Source: JAVVHE01 sp032249695
Lineage (GTDB): Bacteria > Pseudomonadota > Alphaproteobacteria > Sphingomonadales > Sphingomonadaceae
NCBI GenBank assembly: GCA_032249695.1
Contig: JAVVHE010000012.1
Location: forward strand, 1-64,000
Length of the DNA stretch: 64,000 bases
Reading direction: 5' to 3'
The notes below the pieces were generated by a model. It had not been told where the DNA came from. It worked only from the letters and a program-made list of their open reading frames with translations, and did not search any database. The translations under genes and the position numbers were made by a program. This document shows positions 22,975 to 31,210 of this stretch, in pieces (position 1 is the stretch's first letter; the number at the start of each line of letters is the position of its first letter).

Positions 22975-23115
22975 GATAATTCAGTCTTTACGATGATGAT
23001 TGGAAGTTTCACAGGGGTTTACGTCCCGGTTTGTCCCACCTCGGCCCACCCCATCCCGGCCCCCTATTTAATTGCCACTCACACAGGCGACCGTCCGAAA
23101 GCCGGGGACAAGCGC

Positions 23116-23189
23116 TGGAGGCCCGAGCCGGAATCGAACCGGCGTGCACGGATTTGCAGTCCGCTGCGTCACCACTCCGCCATCGGGCC
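23116..23189 (-). tRNA. tRNA-Cys (anticodon GCA)
   Basis: The minus strand folds as a full tRNA: acceptor stem GGCCCGA/TCGGGCC, anticodon loop CTGCAAA with anticodon GCA, the T-arm GCCGG-TTCGATT-CCGGC, and discriminator T followed by an encoded CCA. U73 is the known identity base of tRNA-Cys. The mature part without CCA is 23119-23189. The gene is intact even though its 3' end is duplicated next to the prophage. Confidence 0.96.
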
Positions 23190-23333
23190 GGGGAGCTTGT
23201 CTGCGGTGCTCCAAGTGCGGCCCGGGCCGCGCGCTGTCAACCGGCGCGGCGGGCGCTGGACAGCGGCGGCGCGCTCGGCCATTGGCGGGCGCCCAAGCTG
23301 ACAGTTCTGTAATCCCACCCGGACGGAGACCGC

Positions 23334-24272
23334 ATGGCCTCGGGCCTTCTCGCCTTGCTGGATGACGTGGCCGCGATCGCCAAGCTTTCGGCCGTCAGCC
23401 TGGACGACGTCGCCGCGCAGACGCTGAAGGCCAGCGCCAAGGCGGCGGGCGTGGTGATCGACGACACGGCGGTGACGCCAGCTTATGTGACGAGCCTAAG
23501 CCCCAAGCGCGAGCTGCCGATCATCGGCAAGATCGCGCTCGGCTCGCTGCGGAACAAACTGCTGATCCTGCTGCCGGCGAGCCTGGTCTTGTCGGCATTC
23601 GCACCCTGGGCGATCCCGCCGCTGCTGCTGGTGGGCGGGCTGTATCTGTGTTTCGAAGGCGCCGAGAAGCTCGCCGAAGCGATCAGCCAGCACGAGCATG
23701 GCGCGACGTCGGCGGCCGAGGGCAGTGCGGCGGAGATCGAGCGGGCGCGGGTCAAGGGCGCGATCCAGACCGACCTGATCCTGTCGGCGGAAATCATGGT
23801 CATCGCGCTCAACACGCTGACCGCGCCCTCGCTGCTGGAGCGCGCGCTGGTGCTGACCGCGGTGGCGGTGGCGATCACCGCTGCGGTCTACGGCGTGGTC
23901 GCGCTGATCGTGAAGGCGGACGACGTCGGCGTGTCGCTGGCGCGGCCCGCGCGACCGGGCTGGGTGCGGGCGATCGGGCGCGGGCTGGTGACGGGGACGC
24001 CGCGGATCCTGTCGACGCTCGCTGCGCTGGGGACGGCGGCCATGCTGTGGGTGGGCGGCGGCATCGTGCTGCACAGCGCCGCTCAGCTGGGCCTCGCAGC
24101 GCCCGAGGAGGTGGTCGGCCACGCAGCGCACGGCGTGGCTGCGCTCGCAGTCCCGGCGCTGGAGGGCGCGGTCGAGTGGCTGGCGCACGCTGTGCTCGCC
24201 GGGCTGATCGGGGCGGTGCTGGGCTGGGCGATCGTGCTCGGTTTGCGGCTGGTGAAGCCGGGCGCGCACTAG
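23334..24272 (+). CDS. DUF808/YedI-family inner membrane protein
   Basis: 312 residues. Family signature at the start: ASGLLALLDDVAAIAKLSAV, then DDTAVTPAYVTSLSPKRELP and GGLYLCFEGAEKLAEAIS. Several membrane spans (about residues 80-105, 140-160, 168-190, 215-240, 285-308). The function of the family is unknown; it is widespread in proteobacteria. First chromosomal protein gene to the right of the prophage, with its own ribosome site (CGGACGGAGA). Confidence 0.85.
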   Translation: MASGLLALLDDVAAIAKLSAVSLDDVAAQTLKASAKAAGVVIDDTAVTPAYVTSLSPKRELPIIGKIALGSLRNKLLILLPASLVLSAFAPWAIPPLLLVGGLYLCFEGAEKLAEAISQHEHGATSAAEGSAAEIERARVKGAIQTDLILSAEIMVIALNTLTAPSLLERALVLTAVAVAITAAVYGVVALIVKADDVGVSLARPARPGWVRAIGRGLVTGTPRILSTLAALGTAAMLWVGGGIVLHSAAQLGLAAPEEVVGHAAHGVAALAVPALEGAVEWLAHAVLAGLIGAVLGWAIVLGLRLVKPGAH

Positions 24273-24340
24273 CCGCCACGTTCCCCCTGTGTTCCGGGCA
24301 GCCGATCTGGTAAGGGCGGCCGGGATTTGGGAGCGGGCGC

Positions 24341-25840
24341 GTGACGACGATCGAACTGGTGCTGGCGGCCTTGGGCGCGCTCAACCTGCTGGCGGTGATC
24401 GCGCTGCTGGCGCGGCCCGCCCGCGGCGGCGAGGCAGAACTGCGCGCGCTCGCGGCCGACCTCGCAGCCGCGCGCGAATTGCAGCGCGACGGGTTCGCCC
24501 GGCTGGAGACGGCGCTGGGCGAGGCGGGGCGCGGACTGCGGCAGGAGGTGGGCGATCGCATCGGCCAGCTTGGCAGCGATCTGCGCGACGCACAGGCCGA
24601 CGCGGCGCGCGCGCAGGGCGAGCGGCTGGACGGGTTTGCCGAGCAGATGGCCGCGGCGCGTGCTGGATCGGATCAGGCAGCCAAGGCGCTGCGCGAGGAG
24701 GTGCAGGCGACGCTCGGCCGGTTGGGCGAGGCGCTGAAGGCGGACCTCGGAGCCGCGGCGCGGGCGCAGGGCGAACGGCTGACCGAGCTCGCGGGCGTGG
24801 TGCGGCAGGCAACCGAGAGCGCGGCCAAGGCCCAGGAGGGGCTGCGCGGCTCGGTCGAGCAGCGGCTGGACGCGGTGCGCGAGACGATCGAGCAGCGGCT
24901 GGACGCGGTCCGGACCGAGAATGCCGAGAAGCTGGAAGCGATGCGCGCGACGGTTGACGAGAAGCTGCAGGGGACGCTGGAGCAGCGGCTGGGCGCGAGC
25001 TTCAATCAGGTCAATGAGAACCTGCAGCGCGTGTTTCAGTCGGTCGGCGAGATGCAGCAGCTGGCGACCGGCGTCGGCGACCTGAAGCGCGTGCTGACGA
25101 ACGTGAAGTCGCGCGGCACGTGGGGCGAGACGACGCTCGGCACGCTGATCGAACAGTCGCTGACGCCCGATCAGTTCCGAATGAACGTCGAGGTCGTGCC
25201 CGGAGCGGGGGCGCGAGTGGAGTACGCGATCAGATTGCCCGGCGATGCGGCGGACGCACCGGTGTGGCTGCCGATCGACTGCAAGCTGCCGACCGAGGAT
25301 TATGAGCGGCTGATGCAGGCGGCCGAGCGCGCCGACGCGCCCGGCGTGGAGCAGGCGGGCGACGCGCTTGAGCGGCGGATCCGGGCGTGCGCGAAGGACA
25401 TTAGCGAAAAATACGTCCAACCGCCGCACACGACCGATTTCGCTGTCATGTTTCTGCCGACCGAAGGCCTGTTCGCCGAGGTGGTGCGACGGCCGGGTCT
25501 GGTCGATTCGATCCAGAGCGGGTGCCGCGTGATCGTGGCTGGGCCGACGACGCTGATGGCTCTGCTCTCGTCGCTGAGGATGGGGTTCCGGACGCTCGCG
25601 ATCCAGAAGCGATCGAGCGAGGTCTGGCAGGTGCTTGGGGCGGTGAAGACCGAGTTCGGCAAGTTCGGGGGCGTGCTGGAGAAGGTCGGCAAGAAGCTGT
25701 CGGAGGCGCAGAATGTCGTCGAGGACGCATCGCGCCGCAGCCGGGCGGTGGACCGCAAGCTTCGCGGCGTCGAAGCGCTGCCCGAAGCCGACGCGGCGCC
25801 GCTGCTGGCGGTCGCCGAGCTGGTGGAGTTGGACGAGTAG
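24341..25840 (+). CDS. rmuC: RmuC-family DNA recombination protein
   Basis: 499 residues from GTG. An N-terminal membrane anchor (TIELVLAALGALNLLAVIAL) is followed by a long coiled coil (about residues 30-215, with a QRLDAVRETIEQRLDAVR repeat) and the RmuC nuclease-like domain: MQQLATGVGDLKRVLTNVKS, RGTWGETTLGTLIEQ, LPIDCKLPTEDYERLMQA and FAVMFLPTEGLFAEVV. Loss in E. coli raises inversion at short repeats, so it limits rearrangement. Monocistronic here, ending 155 nt before the convergent rpoZ stop. Confidence 0.92.
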   Translation: MTTIELVLAALGALNLLAVIALLARPARGGEAELRALAADLAAARELQRDGFARLETALGEAGRGLRQEVGDRIGQLGSDLRDAQADAARAQGERLDGFAEQMAAARAGSDQAAKALREEVQATLGRLGEALKADLGAAARAQGERLTELAGVVRQATESAAKAQEGLRGSVEQRLDAVRETIEQRLDAVRTENAEKLEAMRATVDEKLQGTLEQRLGASFNQVNENLQRVFQSVGEMQQLATGVGDLKRVLTNVKSRGTWGETTLGTLIEQSLTPDQFRMNVEVVPGAGARVEYAIRLPGDAADAPVWLPIDCKLPTEDYERLMQAAERADAPGVEQAGDALERRIRACAKDISEKYVQPPHTTDFAVMFLPTEGLFAEVVRRPGLVDSIQSGCRVIVAGPTTLMALLSSLRMGFRTLAIQKRSSEVWQVLGAVKTEFGKFGGVLEKVGKKLSEAQNVVEDASRRSRAVDRKLRGVEALPEADAAPLLAVAELVELDE

Positions 25841-25994
25841 GGCGCGTGCGGCCCGTCGGGCGCAGCGGTTCCGCCGAGGGAGCCGGCCATGCCGAACCCG
25901 GTCCGGCACCGCGTCCCTACGGTTGGGCCGCGCGGGCAGACTGGCGGCCGTGGGGGCGCTTCAGGAAGCGGGGGCGGTCCCGAAGCGGTCCCCC

Positions 25995-26336
25995 TTACTC
26001 GTACTCCGGGCCGAGATTCTGATTGCGCGGGGGCTGGGCGGCGGTGAGGCGCAGCGCCTCGGCGGCCTGGTGCAGGTTGCCGTGGCTGTCGGGCGCATCG
26101 TCGTCGGGGACGAGCACGCGCTGCAGCGAGGCGACGAGCGTCTCCTTCAGCGAATCGGGCGCAACGGTGCGCTCGGCGATCTCGCGCAGCGCGACGACCG
26201 GGTTCTTGTCGCGGTCCCGGTCGACGGTCAGCTCGGCACCGCTTGAAATCTGGCGTGCCCGCTGGGCGGCCAACAGCACGAGATCGAAGCGGTTCGGAAC
26301 CTTGTCGACGCAATCTTCTACGGTGACGCGCGCCAT
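25995..26336 (-). CDS. rpoZ: RNA polymerase omega subunit
   Basis: 113 residues. The canonical omega start is present: MARVTVEDCVDKVPNRFDLV then LLAAQRARQISSGAELTVDR and KNPVVALREIAERTV. Omega helps assemble the beta' subunit and forms one ppGpp site. The C-terminal 40 residues are a poorly conserved tail ending in PRNQNLGPEYE. Divergent from the histidine kinase gene across about 120 nt. Confidence 0.95.
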   Translation of the reverse strand: MARVTVEDCVDKVPNRFDLVLLAAQRARQISSGAELTVDRDRDKNPVVALREIAERTVAPDSLKETLVASLQRVLVPDDDAPDSHGNLHQAAEALRLTAAQPPRNQNLGPEYE

Positions 26337-26455
26337 CCGGGGGCAGTCCTCGGCAAAATGTCAGGGAGTGGAGGGCGCTAGCACCGGTCTCGCCAAACCG
26401 CAACCGAAGCTTGCATGTGCCATCGGCGCGGTGCACAGGCCGCGCTGGGTCGGGC

Positions 26456-27877
26456 ATGGTGGGTGTGGTCGAGCAGCTCAGATCGACGTTGGAACTTCCG
26501 TATCGGAGGTTTCTGGAAGATCTGCCGTGCCTGGTGTTCGTGTCACAGGAGCCGGTGGGCAATATTTTCGTCAATGCCCGCTTTTGCAGCTACACCGGGC
26601 TCACCGAGGACGAGCTGTCCGGCCATCGCTGGCTGAAAGCGCTGCATCCAAGCGACTTGAAGGTCTTCCGGCCAAACTCTGGCGACGACGCGAATGACGG
26701 CGGCGCGTTCGAAGCTGAATACCGGCTGCGCACGGCGGATGGTGCGTGGCGCTGGCAGCTGGCGCGCGGCGTCCCGCTCGATGCCGGGCCCGGCCAGCCG
26801 CCGTATTTTCTGGGTGCGATCACCGACATTCACGACCAGAAGATGGCGCAGTTCGCAGCCGCCGAGCGCGAGCTGGTGCTGCGGCTGGCGCAGGACGCGG
26901 CGGGCGTCGGGATGTTCGATTGGGATCTGCTGACCGACGAGCTGCGCTGGGACGGCGTATGCAAGCGCGTGTTCGGCCTGGCGCCCGACGATCCGGTGAC
27001 GATCGAACGCTTTTACGAGCTGCTGCACCCGGACGACCGGTCCTGGGTTGGGCAGGTGATCGCCCGCGCGCTCGATCCGGATACGCCCGACGACGGCTAC
27101 AGCGTCGCGTATCGCGCGGTGCTGCCCAGCGGCTCGGTGCGCTGGATCGATGCGCGCGGACGGGTGATGTTCGAGCCGACGGAAGTTGGGCGGCGCGCGT
27201 TCAGGTTCCTCGGCGCGGCGGTCGACGTCACCGAGAGCCGGGAGACGCAGCGCGATCTCGCCGACGCGCTCGCAGCGCGCGACCTCTTGCTGACCGAGGT
27301 CAACCATCGGATCAAGAACAGCCTGCAGATCGTGGCTGCGCTCATCAGCCTGAGCGCCGGGCGCTTGAGCGAGGGGGAGGGGAAGCGCGCGCTGACGCAG
27401 GCGCAGAACCGCATCGCGGTGATCGCAGCGATCCACGAGCGGCTGTATCAGACCGGGCGCCACGGCGAGCTCGATTTCGGGCCGTTCGCGCGCGAGCTGC
27501 TGAGCGACGCGCTGCGCTCCTCGGGCGTCGAGCCCGACGCGGTGCTGGAGTTCACCGCGCACGGCGACCTGACGCTTGAAATGGCGCGCGCGGTGCCGCT
27601 CGCAATCGTGCTGAACGAGCTTGCGACGAACGCCGTCAAATATGCCTGGGAGAGCGGAGGCGAGCGGCTGCGCGTGGCGATCGAACGGCATGAGCGCGCG
27701 ATGGTGCTGACGCTATCGGATGACGGCGCGGGGCTGCCCGACGGGTTTCAGATCGGCAAGAGCGCCGGGTTCGGCCTGCGCGTCGCAAACGCACTGGTGA
27801 AGCAGCTGGGCGGGCGGATCGAACCGACCAGCGGCGCTCAGGGTGCAACGTTTCGGATTACAGTCCCGCTCGGCTGA
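26456..27877 (+). CDS. PAS-PAS sensor histidine kinase, HisKA_2 type
   Basis: 473 residues from the ATG at 26456. Two PAS folds, about residues 15-125 (GNIFVNARFCSYTGLTEDEL, FLGAITDIHDQK) and 140-265 (GMFDWDLLTDELRWDGVCKR, FRFLGAAVDVTESRETQ). Then comes a HisKA_2 dimerisation box with phospho-acceptor His284 in LTEVNHRIKNSLQIVAALIS. The ATPase domain has the N-box LNELATNAVKYAW, LSDDGAGLPDG and GFGLRV. No membrane span, so a cytoplasmic sensor. HisKA_2/HWE kinases are common in alphaproteobacterial stress and light signalling. No response regulator is adjacent. Confidence 0.9.
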   Translation: MVGVVEQLRSTLELPYRRFLEDLPCLVFVSQEPVGNIFVNARFCSYTGLTEDELSGHRWLKALHPSDLKVFRPNSGDDANDGGAFEAEYRLRTADGAWRWQLARGVPLDAGPGQPPYFLGAITDIHDQKMAQFAAAERELVLRLAQDAAGVGMFDWDLLTDELRWDGVCKRVFGLAPDDPVTIERFYELLHPDDRSWVGQVIARALDPDTPDDGYSVAYRAVLPSGSVRWIDARGRVMFEPTEVGRRAFRFLGAAVDVTESRETQRDLADALAARDLLLTEVNHRIKNSLQIVAALISLSAGRLSEGEGKRALTQAQNRIAVIAAIHERLYQTGRHGELDFGPFARELLSDALRSSGVEPDAVLEFTAHGDLTLEMARAVPLAIVLNELATNAVKYAWESGGERLRVAIERHERAMVLTLSDDGAGLPDGFQIGKSAGFGLRVANALVKQLGGRIEPTSGAQGATFRITVPLG

Positions 27878-27884
27878 GGGGGCA

Positions 27885-28592
27885 TCAGCTCCGGGCGGGC
27901 AGGCGCACGGCCTCGCCCATGAACGTCACCGGGCCAGTCGGGGTCGGCTTGGGGCTGCCGCCTTCGGGCTCGACCGAGATCGCGAACTTGGCGCCGGGCA
28001 CCGCCTCGCCGGGGTTCAGGTGGAAGCGCGCGGCCTGTGTCGCGCTCAGCAGGCCGAGGCTGCGTGGCGGCGCGGTGCCGACGATCGTCCATAGCTCGAG
28101 GCTGCGGCCCTTGGGGCTGGGCAGGCCGACGGGCTGTGCGAACACTTCGCCGGTTTTCTCGTCGATCGTCAGCAGCAGTCCGGTCTTCGCTCCGGTCTCG
28201 GCCAGGCTGGCCACCGTCAGCGGCTGCGCCTTCGCCGCGACCTGGACGACGCGCGGCTGCTGCGGCTCCGGCTGTGGACGGATCACGATGATGGCAGCGA
28301 AGGCTGCAGCCATCGCCGAGGTGGTCAGCATCAGCCCTCGCCACACTTTCGGAACCTGGCCGGGGCTAGAGGGACCGCCATCGAGCCGGCGATTGATCCG
28401 CTTCCAGACAAGATCGGACGGCGGGATCGGAACCGCGGAGGTCAGCAGGCCCGACAGCCGCTGTTCCCAGGCGCGCACCTCGGCGGCGAAGGCGGGGTCG
28501 GCGGCGGCGCGGGCGGCGGCTGCGGCACGCTCGGCCATCGGCAACGTGCCGATGACGAGCTCACCCGCAAGCGCGACCGAGTCAGCGTCCAT
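27885..28592 (-). CDS. RskA-like membrane anti-sigma factor
   Basis: 235 residues from the ATG at 28592. The cytoplasmic N-terminal helices (ALAGELVIGTLPMAERAAAA, FAAEVRAWEQRLSGLL) bind the sigma factor. One span follows (GLMLTTSAMAAAFAAIIVI, about residues 85-104), then the RskA-type C-terminal domain (KGRSLELWTIVGTAPPRSLG, FAISVEPEGGSPKPTPTGPV). Its start overlaps the stop of the sigma gene by 1 nt, so the pair is made together. No CXXC-zinc motif of ZAS type is seen, so release probably needs proteolysis. Confidence 0.87.
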   Translation of the reverse strand: MDADSVALAGELVIGTLPMAERAAAAARAAADPAFAAEVRAWEQRLSGLLTSAVPIPPSDLVWKRINRRLDGGPSSPGQVPKVWRGLMLTTSAMAAAFAAIIVIRPQPEPQQPRVVQVAAKAQPLTVASLAETGAKTGLLLTIDEKTGEVFAQPVGLPSPKGRSLELWTIVGTAPPRSLGLLSATQAARFHLNPGEAVPGAKFAISVEPEGGSPKPTPTGPVTFMGEAVRLPARS

Positions 28593-29137
28593 CACACAGC
28601 CTCCCCATCGACGCAGGCTTTGAGCGCGACGAGCGCGCGGCTGATCCAACTTTTGATCGTCCCGGTCGGGCGGCCGAAGCGCGCGGCGAGATCATCGCGC
28701 GACCAGCCTTCGACATAGGCGAGCATGACACACTGTCGCGGCTCCTCGCCGAGCTCGCCGAGGCAGCGGTCGAGCGTCTCGCGCTCGGCGAGCCAGTCGC
28801 TGCCGTGGCCCTCGGTCGGTTCGGGCAGCTTGAGGTCTGCGGACGAGCGGGTGCGCTTGACCGAGGCCAGACGCACGCGATCGATCGCACGGTTGCGCGC
28901 GGTCGCAGCCATCCACGCCAGCGCTGGGCCGCGGGTTGCATCATAGGTGGGCGCCGCGGCCCAGATACGCACATAGACATCTTGAAGCACATCCTCGGCT
29001 TCGACCGGATCGCTTACTATACGACGGACCACGCCCAACAGTTTCGGAGCGCTGACACGGTAGAGCTGCGCGAAAGCAGCGCGGTCGCCGGTGCCTGTCA
29101 ATGCGAGCAAACGCGTAGGTTCGTCGATGGCGCTCAT
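28592..29137 (-). CDS. ECF RNA polymerase sigma factor (SigK/RpoE-like)
   Basis: 181 residues. Region 2: FAQLYRVSAPKLLGVVRRIV and VEAEDVLQDVYVRIWAAAPT, then PALAWMAATARNRAIDRVR. Region 4: LGELGEEPRQCVMLAYVEGW and RFGRPTGTIKSWISRALVAL. Its cognate anti-sigma factor follows directly. Its start overlaps the stop of rppH by 4 nt, so the three form one leftward operon. Target genes not evident in the window. Confidence 0.92.
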   Translation of the reverse strand: MSAIDEPTRLLALTGTGDRAAFAQLYRVSAPKLLGVVRRIVSDPVEAEDVLQDVYVRIWAAAPTYDATRGPALAWMAATARNRAIDRVRLASVKRTRSSADLKLPEPTEGHGSDWLAERETLDRCLGELGEEPRQCVMLAYVEGWSRDDLAARFGRPTGTIKSWISRALVALKACVDGEAV

Positions 29138-29604
29138 GCCTGCAACACGTGCCGGAACTCGTCGAGGATTGCGCGGTAAAGATCGCGCTTGAAGGGGACG
29201 ATGATGCCCGGCAGTTCGTCCGGATCGGCCCAGCGCCAGGCGCGGAACTCAGGCTCGGCGGTGTCGATATGGATATCGCTGTCGACACCGGTGAAGCGCA
29301 TCGCGAACCATTTCTGCCGCTGCCCGCGCCACCGGCCGCGCCACAGCTTACCGATCAGCTCATCGGGCAGATCGTAGGTCAGCCACTCGCGACTTTCGGC
29401 GACAATCTGGGCGGCGTCGGTGCCGGTTTCCTCGGCCAGCTCGCGCCACGCCGCCTGTTCGGGCGTCTCGCCGGCGTCAATGCCGCCCTGCGGCATCTGC
29501 CATGCCTCCAGCGTGCTATCGATGCGCTGGCCGACGAACACGCGATTGTCCGCCGACAACAGCATCACTCCCACGCCGGGACGATATGGCAAATCCCCTG
29601 TCAC
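29134..29604 (-). CDS. rppH: RNA 5'-pyrophosphohydrolase (Nudix)
   Basis: 156 residues. Removes pyrophosphate from mRNA 5' ends and so starts decay. YRPGVGVMLLSADNRVFVGQ and the Nudix box GGIDAGETPEQAAWRELAEETG (about residues 40-61) with its catalytic Glu cluster; WQMPQGG and KLWRGRWRGQRQKWFAMRF are typical of RppH. First gene of a unit with an ECF sigma factor and its anti-sigma factor. Confidence 0.93.
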   Translation of the reverse strand: MTGDLPYRPGVGVMLLSADNRVFVGQRIDSTLEAWQMPQGGIDAGETPEQAAWRELAEETGTDAAQIVAESREWLTYDLPDELIGKLWRGRWRGQRQKWFAMRFTGVDSDIHIDTAEPEFRAWRWADPDELPGIIVPFKRDLYRAILDEFRHVLQA

Positions 29605-29693
29605 CCGGCGCTAGGCATAAGCCGGCTGGCGGGCGCCGCCAAGTCCCGGCGTGAACAGACCAAGAACTCAATCCGGGACGGATGCAACTTTCG

Positions 29694-29733
29694 TAACTAC
29701 CCATAGTTTCCCTTGCTGTACCATGGTTTCCCA
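29694..29733 (-). promoter_or_regulatory. candidate MraZ operator: four 10-bp TGGG-type boxes
   Basis: On the minus strand four consecutive 10-bp units read TGGGAAACCA, TGGTACAGCA, AGGGAAACTA and TGGGTAGTTA. The exact 10-bp spacing of TGGGN-like motifs is how MraZ boxes are arranged in other bacteria. They lie 93-132 bp upstream of mraZ, where MraZ represses its own cluster. The boxes face away from mraZ, opposite to the orientation I know from E. coli. The dcw promoter should overlap or lie just downstream; no clear -35/-10 pair was found. Confidence 0.65.
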
Positions 29734-29825
29734 TGTAGACCCGCGAGTGAGAGGGCTGACACCCGCGCCGGCATTCCAAGCGCGCCCGCCGGAACCGGGC
29801 AGAACGGCTCGTCTCCGGAGCGTTG

Positions 29826-30287
29826 GTGAGCAGTTTTTACAACGGCCTCGCCCTCAATGGGGTGGATGCGAAGAACCGGGTCTCGGTACCCGCGGACTTC
29901 CGCGCGGCCGCGCAGAACCGCTCGGGCGCCGCCGCGGTCTTCCTTGCGCCGCATGCGACGCTTCCCTGCGTCATCGGCTATGACGAAAGCTATCTCGCCA
30001 CCTTCGCCGAGCGGATCGAGCAGAAATACCCCGACAGCTTCGACGAGGCGCGCGACGACCTGATCCGCGATTTCTACTCAGCGTCGGAGAAGGCCAGTCC
30101 CGACGAGAACGGCCGCATCGTTCTGATCGCAGCATTCAAGGACCACGCGCGGATCAATCGGCAAGCACTGTTTCTCGGCGCGCTCGACAAGTTTGAGCTG
30201 TGGGATCCGGCAGTGTTCCTCGAGCTGAAGGGTGGCTCAACTGCTGCGCGGCGCGTGCAGGCCCTGTTGAAAGGGCGCACGGCATGA
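29826..30287 (+). CDS. mraZ: transcriptional regulator MraZ
   Basis: 153 residues from GTG 29826, chosen because GGAG at 29817-29820 is 5 nt away; a TTG at 29823 is the alternative. Two SpoVT/AbrB-like halves, each with the DAKNRVSVPADFR (residues 13-25) or DENGRIVLIAAFKDHA (about 91-106) motif. It is a highly conserved DNA-binding protein that represses the dcw operon. First gene of the cluster; overlaps rsmH by 4 nt. Confidence 0.95.
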   Translation: MSSFYNGLALNGVDAKNRVSVPADFRAAAQNRSGAAAVFLAPHATLPCVIGYDESYLATFAERIEQKYPDSFDEARDDLIRDFYSASEKASPDENGRIVLIAAFKDHARINRQALFLGALDKFELWDPAVFLELKGGSTAARRVQALLKGRTA

Positions 30288-31210
30288 ACGGGCAACACAT
30301 CCCGGTGCTGCTAGCCGAAACGATGTCGGCACTCGCGCTCAAAGCTGGGGACATCTTCGTCGACGGCACGTACGGTGGTGGCAGCTATACTGCGGCGGCA
30401 TTAACGGCAGACATCGCTGCCGCCTACGCCTTCGATCGTGACCCTGCCGCGCTGAGCCGCGGGCCCGACGACGCGCGGCTGACGAAGATCCTGGGCGAGT
30501 TCAGCCGCATGGACGAGGCGCTCGCGCAACGCGGCGTGACTCAGGTCGACGCGCTCGCGCTCGATATCGGCGTGTCCTCGTTCCAGCTCGACGAGGCCGA
30601 GCGCGGTTTCTCGTTTAAGGCCGACGGGCCGCTCGACATGCGGATGGGAAACGATGGGCAGTGCGCGGCCGACTTCGTCAACAGCGCGAGCGAGGCCGAG
30701 ATCGCCACCGTGCTGCGCGAGTTGGGCGAGGAGAGAAACGCCGGCCGTGTCGCTCGCGCGATCGTCGCCGCGCGCCCGCTGGCGCGCACGGGCGAGCTCG
30801 CAGCCGTGGTGCGGCGGGCGCTGGGTCACCATCCGGGCATGCCGAAGGATCCCGCGACGCGCACCTTTCAGGCCATCCGCATCCACGTGAACGACGAGCT
30901 GGGCGAGCTTCAGCGCGGGCTGCGCGCCGCCGAGCGCGTGCTGCGCCCGGGCGGGCGCATCGCGGTGGTGACGTTCCACAGCCTCGAAGACCGGATCGTG
31001 AAGCAGTTCCTGCGCGCCCGCGCGGGGCTCGACCGCTCGGTCAGCCGCCACTTGCCTGAGGCCGCTCATGGCCCTGCCCCTACGTTCGAGCCCCCGGCGA
31101 AGCCCGTCCGCCCGGGTGACGCCGAACTCGCTCGCAACCCCCGGTCCCGCTCGGCAACGCTCCGGGCAGCGCGCCGGACCGCAGCTCCCGCCTGGAAGGA
31201 TGCCGCCTGA
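30284..31210 (+). CDS. rsmH: 16S rRNA (cytosine-1402-N4) methyltransferase
   Basis: 308 residues from the ATG at 30284. It methylates C1402 of 16S rRNA using SAM. HIPVLLAETMSALALKAGDI, the SAM loop FVDGTYGGGSYTAAAL, LDIGVSSFQLDEAERGFSFK, DGPLDMRMG and RVLRPGGRIAVVTFHSLEDR are all present. Standard second gene of the dcw cluster. Overlaps mraZ by 4 nt and ftsL by 1 nt. Confidence 0.97.
   Translation: MNGQHIPVLLAETMSALALKAGDIFVDGTYGGGSYTAAALTADIAAAYAFDRDPAALSRGPDDARLTKILGEFSRMDEALAQRGVTQVDALALDIGVSSFQLDEAERGFSFKADGPLDMRMGNDGQCAADFVNSASEAEIATVLRELGEERNAGRVARAIVAARPLARTGELAAVVRRALGHHPGMPKDPATRTFQAIRIHVNDELGELQRGLRAAERVLRPGGRIAVVTFHSLEDRIVKQFLRARAGLDRSVSRHLPEAAHGPAPTFEPPAKPVRPGDAELARNPRSRSATLRAARRTAAPAWKDAA

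Larger units (their letters stand above)
22786..23115. other. AT-richer non-coding island with prophage end/attachment candidates
   Basis: 330 nt without a supported gene. From about 22850 the sequence is clearly richer in A and T than anything else in the window (GTTATCGTTAAACATAC, GATAATTCAGTCTTTACGAT). It contains an inverted repeat at 22944-22974, a third copy of its core at 23072-23079, a GGCAA/TTGCC hairpin at 22935-22947 and the 22801 copy of the tRNA-Cys 3' end. The right end of the prophage should lie here. GTTTCACAGGGGTTTACG at 23007-23024 vaguely recalls Mu end-type transposase sites, but this is weak. Confidence 0.5.

Noticed and set aside
22969..23365. Short plus-strand frames across the tRNA-Cys region
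   Set aside because: They read through an intact tRNA gene and have no ribosome site or recognisable product.
25970..25994. Intrinsic terminator after rpoZ
   Set aside because: GGGGG and CCCCC can pair but the inner bases do not continue the stem and no T-run follows.
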